Assembly (NCBI GenBank): GCA_017465605.1
Contig: JAFTVW010000043.1
Coordinates: forward strand, 1-35,234
Length of the DNA: 35,234 nucleotides
Origin: Alistipes sp.
Lineage (GTDB): Bacteria > Bacteroidota > Bacteroidia > Bacteroidales > Rikenellaceae
Direction of reading: 5' to 3'
Of this stretch, positions 25,699 through 33,672 are shown one piece after another. Positions within the stretch are counted from its first letter, which is position 1. The number at the start of each line of letters is the position of its first letter. The translations under genes and the position numbers were made by a program. A model generated the notes under the pieces. The model saw only the letters and a list, made by a program, of their open reading frames with translations, had not been told where the DNA came from and ran no database searches.

Positions 25699-28269
25699 AT
25701 GAAGAAGAAACTACATCTATTAACAAATCTCGCTATGGCTATCGCTGCAACCCTTATGATTGGTTGCGCTGGCGACCAAAAGCAGCAGGTGGGAACACGA
25801 ATTGACGCCCTTGACGCAGGAGCTTGGGAGGTATCAAAATGGATCTCAGCCCAAAATGCAACGGTTATCACTGATTACAACGATGGCCGAGCTGCCGATG
25901 GCGCAAGTTGGTTCCTTTCGACTATCAAGAACGAAAAGAAGGTTACGTCGGCCAAACTAATGGCAACAAGTTTGGGTGTTTTTGAGGTTTACATCAACGG
26001 TAAACCTATCGGTGAGGAGTTCCTAAAACCTGGATTCACTCACGTCTTGAAAACCCGCCGTTCATTTACCTACGACATCACCGACGCTTTCAAGAGTGGA
26101 GCCAATGCCGAAAACACCATCTCAGCACAGGTAACACCGGGCTGGTGGGCCGATAAGATTGTAACTCCTGGCGGAGGCAATGGCCCAATAGGCAAAAAGT
26201 GCGCGTTCCGTGCTGTTTTGGAGCTCACATACGCTGACGGTAGCACAAAGCTCTACGGTACCGACCTTGAAAATTGGAAGGCAGGAATCGCTGGCCCTGT
26301 AAAGCACGCTGCAATTTTCGATGGTGAGGAGTATGATGCTCGTGAGCCAATGGGTTATTTGAGCCCAGAAAAGCTCTCTACACCCGAGGAGAACAAAGAG
26401 TTTAAGGGTGAGATTCTTCCATCTGAGGGTGCCGAGATATATCTTCGTCGTGATATTACTCTATCACCCATTCGTCAATACACTTGGAAAGATGTAGAAA
26501 ACAAGAGCGAGCAAGAGCACGGTAAGGTGGTAATTGCGCAAGAGTACGCACCGGGGGCAACCATTACATTGCAACCTGGCGAGACTTTGGTTGTAGATTT
26601 TGGTCAGAACTGTGCAGGAGTACCCGAATTTGTATTCAAGGCTGCCGCTGGCACAAAGCTCCGTTGCTTACCCGGAGAGCTTCTTAACGATGGAAATGGT
26701 GCAAAGAAGCGTGGCATGGACGGTCCTGAGGGTAGTGTACACCGCGAGAATCTGCGTATTCCTAATACAGGTATCCGCCTCGATTATACTTTTGCCGATA
26801 GCAAAGATTATGTGACATATCACCCCTGCCACACATTCTACGGTTACCGTTACATCTCTGTTACTGCCGATGCAGAGGTAAGCATCAAGGCCGTAACAAC
26901 TATCCCCGTAACATCTATCGCTAAGGGTCTTGAAATAGGTAAAATCACAACTGGTGAAGAGTCGGTTAACAAGCTCATCTCTAACACATACTGGGGACAA
27001 CTCTCGAATTATCTCTCAGTTCCAACCGACTGCCCACAACGTAACGAGCGTTTGGGTTGGACTGCCGACACTCAGGTATTCACCGAGACGGGTACATTCT
27101 TTGCCAACACTCTCACATTCTTCCACAAGTGGATGCGCGATATGCGTGACAGTCAGAACGAGTTGGGAGGATACCCTGGTGTTGCTCCTTACGCACAGTA
27201 TGGCAACGAGAAGATGCGTTTGGGTTGGGCCGATGCTGGTATCATCGTACCCTGGACTGTATGGAAGCAGTTTGGCGACAAGCAGATTGTTGAAGAGAAC
27301 TGGGAATCGATGAACCTATTTATGAATCATATCTACGAGACCAAATACAATCACCAATCTCTAACAGCTGAGAACGGCAACTACCAGTGGGCCGATTGGC
27401 TAAGCTACGAACCTTTGGAGAGTAGCGGTGGAGGTGCATTTGGCAAAAAAGGCCCTCTGCCTGAGACATACGACTACTGGAACTATCTGAGTGCTTCGTA
27501 TTGGGCTATTGATGCTTCGATGATGCGCGATATGGCAGCAGCTACTGGTCGCGATGCGGCTAAGTATCAGAAGATGGCTGATGAGGCTAAGGCATACATC
27601 AAGGAGCAATTCTTCAAGGCCGACGGCACATTCAAGACAGAGATTCTCAACACTATGCAGACTCCTGCTCTGTTTGCGTTGAAGAACGGCATCGTAGAGG
27701 GCGAGGCTAAGACCAAGATGATTGAGCGTCTGCGCGAGAATTTTGCTCAGCACGGCAATTGCTTGCAGACTGGATTCTTGGGTACTTCAATCCTGATGTC
27801 AACCCTCACCGACAATGGAATGGTCGATATTGCTTACGAGCTTCTTTTCCAGCGCAAGAACCCCAGCTGGCTCTACTCGGTTGACAACGGTGCCACCACA
27901 ATTTGGGAGCGTTGGAACAGCTATATGCTTGACAAGGGTATGGGTCCACGCGGTATGAATAGCTTCAACCACTACGCTTACGGTTGCGTATGCGAGTGGA
28001 TTTGGGAGACCGCAGCAGGTATCTCATCTGACCCAGCAACACCCGGATTCAAGCATATCATTATGCGTCCTATCCCCGACAAGCGTTTGGGCTATGTGAA
28101 TGCCGAGTACAACTCAGCAGCAGGCCTTATCAAGAGTGCTTGGAAATATGAGGGCGACAAATGGATTTGGGAGTTCACAATCCCCGAGGGCGCAAAGGCT
28201 ACTGTAACTCTTCCGGGTGAAACCGAGTCGAAAGAGTACGCAAGCGGCACACACCGAATTGAGAAATAG
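25699..28269 (+). CDS. Alpha-L-rhamnosidase, GH78, lipoprotein
   Basis: GH78 enzymes release terminal alpha-L-rhamnose by inversion. The 856-residue product has a lipoprotein-type signal ending MIGC, so it should be anchored in a membrane. The N-terminal beta domains (about 30-400) include the YINGKPIGEEFLKPGFTHVLKTR region of the rhamnosidase N domain. The (alpha/alpha)6 catalytic barrel carries the general-acid region DCPQRNERLGWTAD near residue 445 and the downstream WERWNSY near 735, where the general base lies in characterised members. A C-terminal beta-sandwich ends the protein. The start at 25699 gives the signal peptide; an upstream TTG at 25660 overlaps the promoter region and is unlikely. 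Confidence 0.94.
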   Translation: MKKKLHLLTNLAMAIAATLMIGCAGDQKQQVGTRIDALDAGAWEVSKWISAQNATVITDYNDGRAADGASWFLSTIKNEKKVTSAKLMATSLGVFEVYINGKPIGEEFLKPGFTHVLKTRRSFTYDITDAFKSGANAENTISAQVTPGWWADKIVTPGGGNGPIGKKCAFRAVLELTYADGSTKLYGTDLENWKAGIAGPVKHAAIFDGEEYDAREPMGYLSPEKLSTPEENKEFKGEILPSEGAEIYLRRDITLSPIRQYTWKDVENKSEQEHGKVVIAQEYAPGATITLQPGETLVVDFGQNCAGVPEFVFKAAAGTKLRCLPGELLNDGNGAKKRGMDGPEGSVHRENLRIPNTGIRLDYTFADSKDYVTYHPCHTFYGYRYISVTADAEVSIKAVTTIPVTSIAKGLEIGKITTGEESVNKLISNTYWGQLSNYLSVPTDCPQRNERLGWTADTQVFTETGTFFANTLTFFHKWMRDMRDSQNELGGYPGVAPYAQYGNEKMRLGWADAGIIVPWTVWKQFGDKQIVEENWESMNLFMNHIYETKYNHQSLTAENGNYQWADWLSYEPLESSGGGAFGKKGPLPETYDYWNYLSASYWAIDASMMRDMAAATGRDAAKYQKMADEAKAYIKEQFFKADGTFKTEILNTMQTPALFALKNGIVEGEAKTKMIERLRENFAQHGNCLQTGFLGTSILMSTLTDNGMVDIAYELLFQRKNPSWLYSVDNGATTIWERWNSYMLDKGMGPRGMNSFNHYAYGCVCEWIWETAAGISSDPATPGFKHIIMRPIPDKRLGYVNAEYNSAAGLIKSAWKYEGDKWIWEFTIPEGAKATVTLPGETESKEYASGTHRIEK

Positions 28270-28296
28270 ATCTTTCTCCAATAATTAAACCTCACG

Positions 28297-28334
28297 GGGA
28301 CTGTTCAATAGATTTGGGCAGTCCCTCAGTTTTT
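28297..28334 (+). terminator. Terminator after the rhamnosidase gene
   Basis: GGGACTG at 28297-28303 pairs with CAGTCCC at 28319-28325 and is followed closely by five T. It begins 27 bp after the stop and separates the rhamnosidase from the kinase gene. Confidence 0.7.
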
Positions 28335-28363
28335 AGAACGTCTGCATTATGACTTAATATAGA

Positions 28364-28395
28364 TTCGGTTATTTGAAAATTTATTTATAACTTTA
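28364..28395 (+). promoter_or_regulatory. Candidate promoter for the ribulokinase-like gene
   Basis: TTCG at 28364-28367 and TAACTTTA at 28388-28395 lie 20 bp apart; each differs by one base from the TTTG and TAnnTTTG consensus. A separate promoter is expected because of the terminator just upstream. Confidence 0.35.
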
Positions 28396-28428
28396 CCATA
28401 AGTAAACAACACTCTACGACTACCAGAT

Positions 28429-30048
28429 ATGAACAGCAGGAAATATGTCATCGGTATAGATTTTGGCACCGATTCGGTGCGTGCGCTAATTGTGGCTACC
28501 GATAATGGCGACGATATAGCTTCGGGCGTGAGTGCCTACACGCGATGGAGCAAGGGACTATATTGCAACCCCAAACTCAATCAGTACCGTCAGCACCCAT
28601 TGGATTATATCGAATCACTAAGCGAGGCCATACACTCGGCTTTGTGCAAGTGCGATAGCTCGGTGGCAGATGGTGTTGTGGGACTTTCGTTTGACTGCAC
28701 GGCATCGACCCCTTGCCTAATTAATAGCGCAGGTACTCCGCTGGCCCTGCTTGATAAGTACAGCGAGAATCCCGATGCAATGTTTATCCTTTGGAAAGAC
28801 CATACAGCCATTGCAGAGTCTGACAAAATAAACGACGTAGCCAAACGTTGGCACACCGACTACACCAAATATGGTGGAGGTAACCACTCTTGCGAATGGG
28901 TGTGGGCGAAGATGTTGCACTCACTAAGGGTTGCGCCCGAACTTCAAGCCGATGCCTACTCGTGGGTTGAGCACTGCGATTGGATAAGTGCCCTGCTTGC
29001 TGGTGACACCACACCTGAGCGCATTTTGCGCAGTCGTTGCGCAGCTGGCCATAAGGCTATGTGGCACGCCGAGTGGGGCGGACTTCCCGAAAAGGAGTTT
29101 CTGCACAAGGTGGACCCACTACTTGATATATTCGATGGTCACCTCTTTTCCGAGAGCTACACAAGCGATGTGGCCGCAGGTCGTCTATGCCCTCAGTGGG
29201 CCGAGCGATTGGGACTCAAAGAGGGTATTGCTGTGGGTGTAGGCTCGATTGATTGCCACGTTGGAGCTGTGGGCGCTGGTGTGCGAGATGGCGTATTGGT
29301 CAAGGTTATAGGCACATCTACTTGCGATATCACTACGGCCGCATATGAGGTGATTGGAGAGCATACGGTGCGCGGTATTTGCGGACAGGTTGATGGCTCC
29401 GTACTACCCGGAAGAATAGGATTCGAAGCAGGACAAGCCGCCTTTGGCGATATATACGCTTGGTACAAGCGACTGCTTGGGTGGAGTTTAAGATGTATAG
29501 CCGATATGCCCGATTTGGAGGATAGAATTCTCGGAGAACTAACCCGTCAGGCCGAGCAGATACCCGTTACGGCTGACGATATGATTGCCGTAGATTGGTT
29601 TAATGGTCGCCGCTCACCCGACGATGACCCGCTGGCTACGGGACAGTTCACGAATCTTTCGTTGGCCACAACAGCCCCTGAGATATTTAAGGCATTGGTT
29701 GAGGCTACGGCCTTTGGTTCGCGCGCCATCAATGAGCGTTTGGCCGACGAAGGTCTGCGTATTGATACAATTTTGGCAGTTGGAGGAATATCGAAGAAAT
29801 CTCGTTTTGTGATGCAGACTATGGCCGATGTTATTGGAGTAAATATTCGCGTGGTGCGTAGTGAGCAGGCCTGCGCTTTGGGCTCGGCTATGAATGCAGC
29901 CGTTGCGTCAGGAGTTTATCCATCGGTTGAGGCCGCACAAGATGCAATGTCATCGGGCTTCGAGGCCGAATACATACCCAACGCCGAGCGACACGAAGTC
30001 TATAATAAGCTATACGCCCGTTATCTTGCCATCGCCTATCGCAAGTAA
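28429..30048 (+). CDS. araB: Ribulokinase-like FGGY carbohydrate kinase
   Basis: Ribulokinase phosphorylates L-ribulose at O5 in arabinose breakdown. The 539-residue product has the FGGY N-terminal signature GIDFGTDSVRALIV (9-22), the substrate-region HKAMWHAEWGGLP that is characteristic of ribulokinases, VGVGSIDCHVGAVGAG, VIGTSTCD, and the C-terminal ATP-site ILAVGGISKKSRFVMQ. Length and motifs favour AraB over xylulokinase or rhamnulokinase. No araA or araD is in the window, so the pathway must be completed elsewhere or the true substrate differs. It sits downstream of the rhamnosidase but behind a terminator. Confidence 0.87.
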   Translation: MNSRKYVIGIDFGTDSVRALIVATDNGDDIASGVSAYTRWSKGLYCNPKLNQYRQHPLDYIESLSEAIHSALCKCDSSVADGVVGLSFDCTASTPCLINSAGTPLALLDKYSENPDAMFILWKDHTAIAESDKINDVAKRWHTDYTKYGGGNHSCEWVWAKMLHSLRVAPELQADAYSWVEHCDWISALLAGDTTPERILRSRCAAGHKAMWHAEWGGLPEKEFLHKVDPLLDIFDGHLFSESYTSDVAAGRLCPQWAERLGLKEGIAVGVGSIDCHVGAVGAGVRDGVLVKVIGTSTCDITTAAYEVIGEHTVRGICGQVDGSVLPGRIGFEAGQAAFGDIYAWYKRLLGWSLRCIADMPDLEDRILGELTRQAEQIPVTADDMIAVDWFNGRRSPDDDPLATGQFTNLSLATTAPEIFKALVEATAFGSRAINERLADEGLRIDTILAVGGISKKSRFVMQTMADVIGVNIRVVRSEQACALGSAMNAAVASGVYPSVEAAQDAMSSGFEAEYIPNAERHEVYNKLYARYLAIAYRK

Positions 30049-30080
30049 GACTCAAAAAAAACAGAATACAGTATATAAAC

Positions 30081-30119
30081 AAATCCTCTATCTGACAATA
30101 AGTTAGATAGAGGATTTTT
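30081..30119. terminator. Bidirectional terminator between convergent genes
   Basis: Arms 30081-30093 and 30105-30117 pair perfectly over 13 bp with an 11-base loop; T follows on the plus strand and an A/T-rich stretch flanks the other side. It ends the ribulokinase transcript and may also stop the transporter operon coming from the right. Confidence 0.85.
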
Positions 30120-30136
30120 AATTTTGAATATATTTT

Positions 30137-30205
30137 AAGGCTGCTCGCAGATGGGGAAACCGCAGCATACTATGCGTATGCGTGGATTCTCACATCAAGG
30201 CAGAT
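30137..30205. repeat. Diverged copy of the dispersed structured repeat
   Basis: Bases near 30157-30191 share the core AAACCGCAGCATACT, then GTATG and GGATT, with the elements at 66-100 and 35181-35215 (about 28-29 of 35 positions by eye). The core hairpin GCATAC/GTATGC is kept, with changed bases in the loop and flanks, while the outer arms differ. It lies between the terminator at 30081 and the end of the transporter gene. Confidence 0.55.
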
Positions 30206-30226
30206 GCCAAAATAGCCGCATTGGTT

Positions 30227-31678
30227 TTACAACACGATAGGTTTATACTTAGGCACAAAAGCCTTCATCGCAAGCCAACTTGCAAGATAAGCCACTGCAC
30301 AGAACGAGAAGGCAATCATATATCCAGCCTCAATGCCCTGATAACCCATAAATGTCATATTACTCTGCTCGGCATAATCGAAGAGCTGACCAGCACCAAG
30401 CTGAATACCAAACGAGCCGATACCTCCTGCCATACCTCCGATACCTGTGATTGTTGCAATCATCGACTTAGGGAACATATCGCCCACAGTAGAGAAAATA
30501 TTTGCCGACCACGATTGGTGAGCTGCCGCAGCAATACCCACAATCACGATTGGCCACCAATACGAATACTGCGACAAAGGTTGCGCCAACAAAGCCAACA
30601 ATGGGAAGAACGCGAAGATAAGCATCGCACGCATACGCCCTGCATAGGGATTCATCTTATACTTTTCAATGAAGATTGTAGGCAGATAGCCACCCACAAG
30701 CGACACCATCACGATAAGATACAACACTCCCAACGCCAACTGAAACTCAAAACTGGTCGATGACATTCCGCAAGCATTCTTCAAATACGATGGCATCCAG
30801 AAGAGATAAAACCACCACACTCCGTCAGCAATAGCCTTACCTGAGATGAAGGCCCACGTCTGGCGGAACGAGAAACACTTCCATATCGACACCTTTGGAG
30901 CCGAAGCAGCCTCCTCGGCAGCACGAGCCGCAGCAGCAGCCTCCTCCTTGCTGTCGGAGTTGATATACTCCAATTCAGCAGCGTTGACTAATGGGTTTTG
31001 CTCAGGCTTCTTATAAAGGAACTGCCAAAATCCCATCCATACAAATCCCAACGCTCCGATTATGATAAAGGCGGCCTCCCAACCGAAGTGTTGAGCCAAC
31101 ACGGGGATAGTAAATGGCGCAAGCAGAGCACCGATGGTAGAGCCCGCATTGAAGATACTTGTGGCATATACTCTATCCTTCTTGGGGAAGTACTCGGCCG
31201 TAGCCTTAATAGCGGCAGGGAAGTTACCCGCCTCACCCACAGCAAGCACACAACGAGCTATGATGAAGAAGGTGAGCGACACCACTGCAATTCGCGACAC
31301 AAGAGCCGCATTATCGACCACAGCGCGCAATGCCTCGGCATTTGGCAAATCCACGACCCACTCGGTAGCCACACCACACAAGGCGTGCAAGCAGGCACCT
31401 ACCGACCATATACCGATACTCCACATATATCCACGTTTGGTATCCAACTTATCCACAATGCGACCTGCGAAGAGCATTGCCACAGCATAGACAAGCGAGA
31501 AGATACCAGTTACCCAGCCATAGTGAGAGTTAGTCCAATGGAATTCGGGACGGATAAAATCCTCCCAAGTGAGCGACAGAACCTGACGGTCAAGATAGTT
31601 GATGGTAGTCGCAAAGAAGAGCAAAGAACAGATAACCCAACGTTGCGAGGTCATCTTTTGATTACTGCTTTTAGTCAT
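30227..31678 (-). CDS. MFS transporter, hexuronate (ExuT-like)
   Basis: A 483-residue inner-membrane transporter with about 12 membrane segments. Features shared with the anion:cation symporter (ExuT/GudP) group are INYLDRQVLS in the first segment, the RIVDKLDTKRGY loop, CVLAVGEAGNFPAAIKATAEYFP and STIGALLAPF. An Ala/Glu-rich cytoplasmic loop (about 235-265) separates the two halves. It probably imports galacturonate or glucuronate. It lies downstream of kdgA and kdgK on the same strand, which supports this. A second Met at codon 9 (MTSQRW) is an alternative start. Confidence 0.9.
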   Translation of the reverse strand: MTKSSNQKMTSQRWVICSLLFFATTINYLDRQVLSLTWEDFIRPEFHWTNSHYGWVTGIFSLVYAVAMLFAGRIVDKLDTKRGYMWSIGIWSVGACLHALCGVATEWVVDLPNAEALRAVVDNAALVSRIAVVSLTFFIIARCVLAVGEAGNFPAAIKATAEYFPKKDRVYATSIFNAGSTIGALLAPFTIPVLAQHFGWEAAFIIIGALGFVWMGFWQFLYKKPEQNPLVNAAELEYINSDSKEEAAAAARAAEEAASAPKVSIWKCFSFRQTWAFISGKAIADGVWWFYLFWMPSYLKNACGMSSTSFEFQLALGVLYLIVMVSLVGGYLPTIFIEKYKMNPYAGRMRAMLIFAFFPLLALLAQPLSQYSYWWPIVIVGIAAAAHQSWSANIFSTVGDMFPKSMIATITGIGGMAGGIGSFGIQLGAGQLFDYAEQSNMTFMGYQGIEAGYMIAFSFCAVAYLASWLAMKAFVPKYKPIVL

Positions 31679-31744
31679 ATCTTAGTAGTTTTGGTTTTCG
31701 TTTTGTTTTACATCTAAGCCTGCAACATAGCAAGGCTAAAAGGA

Positions 31745-32413
31745 CTACCGTGCCGAGGCAATAATATCGAGAGCCTTGCGACACAACGCAGAAATAGCTG
31801 CCCAATCGCCAGCCTCGATAGCTTTCTTAGGGAAGAGCTTCGAGCCCATACCGACTACCGTTACGCCCGCCTTAAACCACGCTGTAAGGCTCTCCTCTGT
31901 GGGTTCCACAGCACCTGTGGCCATAATCATCGACCACGGCATAGGAGCCTTTACGTTCTTGACAAACGAAGGGCCTCCCACCTCTCCTGCGGGGAATATC
32001 TTTACCAAATCGCAACCAGCAGCCTGCGCAGTACTAATCTCTGTTACAGTACCACACCCAGGCGTATAGGGCAGACAACGGCGATTACACAATACGGCCA
32101 CCTCGGGGTTGAACATCGGCCCCACGATGAAATTCGCCCCCGACTGAATATATAGTGCTGCCGTAGGGGCATCTACCACACTACCAGCACCGAGAATCAA
32201 CTCTGGGCACTCCTTTGTGGCCCATTTGACCAACTCGGCAAATATCTCGTGGGCAAACTCTCCACGATTGGTAAACTCGAACACGCGTACACCACCTTCG
32301 TAGCACGCCTTAATGACCTGCTTTGAGAGTTCCAAATCGGCATTATAGAATACGGGGACCATACCCGTCTGCTGCATTGCCAAAAGCACCGCTACCTTTG
32401 AAAATCTTGCCAT
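31745..32413 (-). CDS. kdgA: KDPG aldolase (2-dehydro-3-deoxyphosphogluconate aldolase)
   Basis: Splits 2-keto-3-deoxy-6-phosphogluconate into pyruvate and glyceraldehyde-3-phosphate. The 222-residue class I aldolase has Glu46 and Arg50 in EFTNR, GAGSVVDAPTA, and the Schiff-base Lys138 in DLVKIFPAGEVGG. All catalytic residues are present. The gene begins 31 bp after the kdgK stop and is followed by the transporter, forming one operon. It completes the route from altronate begun by the uxaBA operon about 11 kb away. Confidence 0.96.
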   Translation of the reverse strand: MARFSKVAVLLAMQQTGMVPVFYNADLELSKQVIKACYEGGVRVFEFTNRGEFAHEIFAELVKWATKECPELILGAGSVVDAPTAALYIQSGANFIVGPMFNPEVAVLCNRRCLPYTPGCGTVTEISTAQAAGCDLVKIFPAGEVGGPSFVKNVKAPMPWSMIMATGAVEPTEESLTAWFKAGVTVVGMGSKLFPKKAIEAGDWAAISALCRKALDIIASAR

Positions 32414-32444
32414 TGTTTTCTATTTTTAATTCAATTAAGTCCTA

Positions 32445-33482
32445 TTATCTCGAAACTCGGCCTGAGCCATCACCACCCATCAAAGTCTCCACTTCGGCTA
32501 CCGTAACCTGATTGAAATCGCCATAGATTGTGTGTTTCAAGGCTGATGCCGCCACCGCAAACTCCAACGCCTGCTGTGGCGATGAGTAGTGGCGCAAGCC
32601 ATAAATCAAGCCTCCCATAAACGAATCGCCACCTCCCACTCTATCGACAATATGGGTGATGTCGTAACGCTTCGACGAGTAGATTTTCTGCCCATCAAAC
32701 AGCACTCCACCCCAAGTATTATGCGAGGCATTGATTGAGCCACGCAGAGTGATTATAACCTTCTCGGCTCGTGGGAAACGCTCCATAAGCTGGCGGCATA
32801 CACTCTCGAACTCCTCAGCCTCGACTTTACCCGCAGTAGCCGTCACATCGAAACCTTCGGGCTTGATACCAAAGACCTTTTCGGCGTCCTCTTCGTTGCC
32901 GAGTATCACGTCGCAACACTCCACAAGCTGAGGCATAACCTCCGATGCCGACTTGCCATATTTCCACAGATTCTTGCGGTAATTCAAGTCGCACGACACC
33001 TTTACTCCCAAGCGGTTTGCTGCGCGACAAGCCTCCAAACACACCTCGGCTGCCGAAGCACTGATTGCGGGGGTGATACCAGTCCAATGAAACCAATCAG
33101 CACCTGCAAATACCTGCTCCCAATCAATCATACCAGTCTCGATGGTCGAAATCGACGAGTGGGCTCTATCGTAAACCACCTTGCTCGGACGTGCCACAGC
33201 ACCTGTCTCCAAGAAGTAGATTCCCAATCGCTCACCACCATATACTATCTGCTCCACGCCAACGCCATATCGCCTGAGTTCCATCACGCACGAGCGGGCC
33301 ACATCGTTCTGCGGCAGACGGGTCACAAACTCCACCTGCTCACCATAATTAGCCAATGAAACTGCCACATTGGCCTCACCGCCACCGAAGGTAGCAGAGA
33401 ATGAATTGCTCTGACAAAAGCGTAAATTGTCGGGAGTTGCCAAACGCAACATTATCTCACCAAAAGTTACAATCTTACCCAT
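32445..33482 (-). CDS. kdgK: 2-Keto-3-deoxygluconate kinase
   Basis: KdgK phosphorylates KDG to KDPG with ATP. It is a 345-residue PfkB/ribokinase-family kinase. MGKIVTFGEIMLRL begins the fold, FGGGEANVAVSLA is the first PfkB signature region, and DRVGGGDSFMGG is the second, with the catalytic Asp; GGGD replaces the commoner GAGD. I start at the ATG at 33482 because five codons upstream (33497) add nothing family-like. It is first gene of the operon with kdgA and the transporter and has a good promoter upstream. Other PfkB sugar kinases are possible by sequence alone; the aldolase next to it makes KdgK likely. Confidence 0.93.
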   Translation of the reverse strand: MGKIVTFGEIMLRLATPDNLRFCQSNSFSATFGGGEANVAVSLANYGEQVEFVTRLPQNDVARSCVMELRRYGVGVEQIVYGGERLGIYFLETGAVARPSKVVYDRAHSSISTIETGMIDWEQVFAGADWFHWTGITPAISASAAEVCLEACRAANRLGVKVSCDLNYRKNLWKYGKSASEVMPQLVECCDVILGNEEDAEKVFGIKPEGFDVTATAGKVEAEEFESVCRQLMERFPRAEKVIITLRGSINASHNTWGGVLFDGQKIYSSKRYDITHIVDRVGGGDSFMGGLIYGLRHYSSPQQALEFAVAASALKHTIYGDFNQVTVAEVETLMGGDGSGRVSR

Positions 33483-33524
33483 AATCGTAGTGCTCAAATA
33501 TCTCTATCCAACAGAATAGTCTTA

Positions 33525-33555
33525 CAAATTTATGAAAAAAATGACACAAGAGCAA
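33525..33555 (-). promoter_or_regulatory. Promoter for the kdgK-kdgA-transporter operon
   Basis: Read on the minus strand, TTG (33555-33553) and TAAATTTG (33532-33525) are separated by exactly 20 bp, the Bacteroidota consensus arrangement. The -7 box lies 42 bp upstream of the kdgK start. Confidence 0.65.
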
Positions 33556-33587
33556 TATCCGAGCTGTCAAAAATCGAATAAATTATG

Positions 33588-33595
33588 TATATTTG
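33588..33595 (+). promoter_or_regulatory. -7 box for the sialidase gene
   Basis: TATATTTG matches TAnnTTTG, about 77 bp upstream of the ATG at 33673. No good TTTG is found at -33. It is divergent from the kdgK promoter. Confidence 0.4.
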
Positions 33596-33672
33596 TAAAA
33601 CAACGGAGAATAGTTGCTGGTGCAATCAAACTCGCGACCCAACTCCACGCAACAAATATAATAAAGATATAT

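Noticed and set aside
30182-30763. Plus-strand frame of 193 codons near the transporter
   Set aside because: It is antisense to the well-supported transporter gene and is His/Arg/Cys-rich in a non-protein-like way.
30998-31717. Plus-strand frame of 239 codons
   Set aside because: It is entirely antisense to the transporter coding region and shows no family motif.
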